Origin: Acidobacteriota bacterium
Lineage (GTDB): Bacteria; Acidobacteriota; Terriglobia; Bryobacterales; Bryobacteraceae
Length of the DNA stretch: 5,469 nucleotides
Assembly (NCBI GenBank): GCA_016871135.1
Contig: VFZQ01000415.1
Coordinates: forward strand, 1 to 5,469
Reading direction: 5' to 3'
In this document: piece by piece, positions 5,412-5,469 of the stretch
How the letters are laid out: the number at the start of each line of letters is the position of its first letter
Numbering within the stretch: the first letter of the stretch is position 1
The notes under the pieces: model-generated
What the model saw: the letters and a program-made list of their open reading frames with translations, nothing else
What the model was told of the DNA's origin: nothing
Databases searched by the model: none
Translations under genes and position numbers: made by a program

Positions 5412-5469
5412 AATATAGCGTCACTCCGGCCAAAGAGAAGCCTGTTTCCAGAACGAAGGAATAAGGCGC
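5398..5469 (-). pseudogene. Upstream fragment of the TPR gene in a shifted frame, cut by window edge
   Basis: From the window edge the frame ending at 5398 is open and reads APYSFVLETGFSLAG then VTLYYAGLN, an amphipathic helix. Skipping one base (5397) joins it to MHAYCGRPTQTAQDL of the TPR reading. The join gives G-V then 15 residues to the G of GRP, the spacing I recall for the 'Gv....YLALaLWlLGyPdQA' repeat of these regulators. If left unshifted the frame runs on to 5032 as Arg/Pro/Ser-rich sequence of shadow character. This supports one extra base in AATAATG at 5400-5394. Whether it is a real mutation or an assembly error cannot be told from one sequence. Confidence 0.5.

Overview
All recognisable genes in this 5.5 kb, GC-rich window lie on the minus strand, so transcription runs from high to low coordinates. 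The gene set fits a soil-type, Acidobacteriota-like bacterium: a sensorless hybrid kinase, an exported metallo-beta-lactamase-fold hydrolase, a TPR protein of the large ATPase/cyclase type, and a small protein carrying the SKGPKT...GK...HG motif that recurs as paralogues in that group. This assignment is inference from gene content, not from a phylogenetic marker.

In transcription order the first unit is the C-terminal part of a TPR-repeat protein (5411-4557; its real N-terminus is probably beyond the window and in another frame), followed with a 4-base ATGA overlap by a metallo-hydrolase with an N-terminal hydrophobic export signal (4560-3709). The 252-base gap after it holds a C-rich, G-poor stretch on the transcribed strand, then an AT-rich stretch, then a strong 12-bp hairpin. 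That hairpin sits only 19 bases ahead of a 203-residue protein of unknown function (3456-2845).

After a 142-base gap comes a second unit, probably an operon. It holds a soluble histidine kinase/receiver hybrid with damaged ATP-binding motifs (2702-1488), miaB, the tRNA ms2i6A methylthiotransferase (1470-142), and the first 38 codons of a DUF151 bifunctional-nuclease-family gene that runs off the left edge (114-1). The spacings are 17 and 27 bases.

No tRNA, rRNA, CRISPR, insertion sequence or phage gene is visible. I see no clear new multi-gene system. The observations most worth checking are an apparent one-base frameshift in the TPR gene near 5394-5400, the pseudokinase-like hybrid kinase, and the terminator-like hairpin inside the leader of the 203-residue gene.
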